DNA from: Alteromonas sp047556435
GTDB lineage: Bacteria > Pseudomonadota > Gammaproteobacteria > Enterobacterales > Alteromonadaceae
NCBI RefSeq assembly: GCF_047556435.1
Contig: NZ_CP180210.1
Coordinates: forward strand, 1,984,001-2,048,000
Length of the DNA: 64,000 nt
Direction: 5' to 3'
Shown here: in pieces, positions 63,207 to 64,000 of the stretch
Layout: the number at the start of each line of letters is the position of its first letter
Position numbering within the stretch: position 1 is the stretch's first letter
Translations under genes and position numbers: made by a program
Notes under the pieces: generated by a model
Databases searched by the model: none
What the model saw: only the letters and a program-made list of their open reading frames with translations
What the model was told of the DNA's origin: nothing

Positions 63207-64000
63207 CTAATGGGTAAGCGCAAGTAATTGAGTAAGCATTTCTGTCCAGCCTTTCGGGCCGAGTAGGGTGCTGGTATAAACCTGATCTTCTTTTTCTACT
63301 TCAGGGGGAGGGTGGCTCGGTGATGCTATTCGCACCGCGATATCCGCGGCCTCAAGCATGGCGATGTCATTTTTGCCGTCACCTAATGCAATCGAAGTTG
63401 CCGATTGCTGAGTTTGCCTGTCAAACTCATCCATAAACCATCTCAGTGCTGCCCCCTTGTTACAGTCGCCAGAGATATGGATAAATCTGCCGCCTTCCAG
63501 CGGATAGGCTCCGCGCTCTTTCATGGCACGGATAAATTTTTGTTTTGATTCGTCGTCGCCTGTCCATAAGACAGGTTCGCCAAACTGTCTTTGCGCCGCG
63601 CGACTGGCGGACGCTTCGTCCAGACCAGTGGCATCCTGTATTTCAGCAATAGACATATTACTGAAGTGATTCAGCTGTCCGCTAAAGTCCTGAGCGACTT
63701 TTTCAAGCAGCTTTAACCAGTAACCCTTAGAAGAAATAAAGGATTTACACCAGAATCCATCCTGCCAGATTGTGCCTGCAGGTTTCTGCTCAAAAAAACC
63801 GTGAGGAATGTAAATAGCTGCGCCATTTTCGACGATAAACGGGCCATCTAAGCCGATAGTGTCCCGCAGAACGATAAGTTCCGCATAGGTTTTACTGGTT
63901 GTCGGTATCACCGGAATGCCTCGCTCTTTCAGTGAGTCGAGGGTTGGCCGGGCGGCTTCGAAGCTATAAGTATCGTGATCCAGTAAGGTGCCATCCATGT
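63207..64000 (-). CDS. HAD-IIB phosphatase, glucosyl/mannosyl-3-phosphoglycerate phosphatase (N-terminus beyond window)
   Basis: At least 264 codons of an HAD-superfamily, Cof-type phosphatase of the MpgP/YedP family. The first complete codons read MDGTLLDH; they are the end of HAD motif I (DxDGT), preceded by a partial codon xAC that would fit Asp. So the Met near 63998 is internal and the real start lies past the window end. Motif II is in IPTTSKTYAEL, the Lys of motif III in CNKGAALRWFMDEF and motif IV in ALGDGKNDIAMLEAAD. It removes phosphate from the product of the next gene, giving glucosylglycerate. Confidence 0.88.
   Translation of the reverse strand, partial: MDGTLLDHDTYSFEAARPTLDSLKERGIPVIPTTSKTYAELIVLRDTIGLDGPFIVENGAAIYIPHGFFEQKPAGTIWQDGFWCKSFISSKGYWLKLLEKVAQDFSGQLNHFSNMSIAEIQDATGLDEASASRAAQRQFGEPVLWTGDDESKQKFIRAMKERGAYPLEGGRFIHISGDCNKGAALRWFMDEFDRQTQQSATSIALGDGKNDIAMLEAADIAVRIASPSHPPPEVEKEDQVYTSTLLGPKGWTEMLTQLLALTH

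Noticed and set aside
1..64000. tRNA or rRNA genes, CRISPR arrays, prophage, insertion sequences, anti-phage systems
   Set aside because: No T-loop-like motifs in intergenic regions, no spaced direct repeats, and no transposase, integrase or defence-type domains among the genes.

Overview
The window looks like chromosomal DNA of a marine gammaproteobacterium of the Alteromonadales (Alteromonas-like). Pointers are the fur / flavodoxin / DUF2788 / ybfF neighbourhood, the divergent ETF-QO and etfBA genes, a TonB-dependent receptor, lipoprotein S9 peptidases, a rhombosortase and many short overlapping operons. The placement is inferred from gene content only. I see no rRNA, tRNA, CRISPR array, prophage or insertion sequence. 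The DNA reads as ordinary core and semi-accessory chromosome.

Layout. 1-2780 (-): RND pump (permease cut by the window start) and its lipoprotein adaptor. 3083-4356 (-): OsmC-like and CvfB-like proteins. 4422-7687 (+): pxpABC 5-oxoprolinase followed by a D-amino-acid-transaminase-like gene. 7900-12719: fur, an oppositely oriented chemoreceptor, flavodoxin, a DUF2788 membrane protein and a YbfF-like esterase. 12788-17402: H-NS-like protein, ETF-quinone oxidoreductase, etfBA and a small CBM48 protein. 17752-24264 (+): a second RND adaptor/permease pair and a prolyl oligopeptidase. 24425-24841: tandem LexA-type boxes in front of an unrecognised 121-residue gene. 25041-32901: TonB receptor, GlxA-type AraC regulator and a divergent acyl-CoA dehydrogenase / CurA-like reductase / two-SDR operon. 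33135-42097: YaiI-like protein, aromatic aminotransferase, NRDE protein, PlsC-like acyltransferase with a trans-sulfuration-family enzyme, a large DUF4397/CHRD lipoprotein, azoreductase and a periplasmic glutathione peroxidase. 42339-49932: S9 peptidase, rhombosortase, enoyl-CoA hydratase, gamma-glutamyltranspeptidase, a small lipoprotein and cysK. 50411-55331 (+): MoxR ATPase, CoxE-like VWA protein, RDD protein, XdhC and a MocA/MobA-like transferase. 55403-59958: rhomboid protease, MarC, an isoprenylcysteine-methyltransferase-like protein, MATE exporter and moeA. 60211-64000 (-): a GH13_18 phosphorylase, a glucosyl-3-phosphoglycerate synthase and its phosphatase (cut by the window end).

How genes may work together. 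The last three genes read as a complete cycle for the compatible solute glucosylglycerate: synthase, phosphatase, phosphorylase. The MoxR/CoxE/XdhC/MocA set plus moeA looks like a maturation kit for a molybdenum hydroxylase whose structural genes are not in view. PxpABC and gamma-glutamyltranspeptidase both handle gamma-glutamyl or pyroglutamate compounds. ETF and ETF-QO share an intergenic region holding two palindromes resembling LiuR operators and would serve acyl-CoA dehydrogenases such as the one at 28539.

Most notable for follow-up are the SOS-box-controlled unknown gene, a 10-base C tract inside the large lipoprotein gene that could give phase variation, the glucosylglycerate operon, and the orphan molybdoenzyme maturation cassette.
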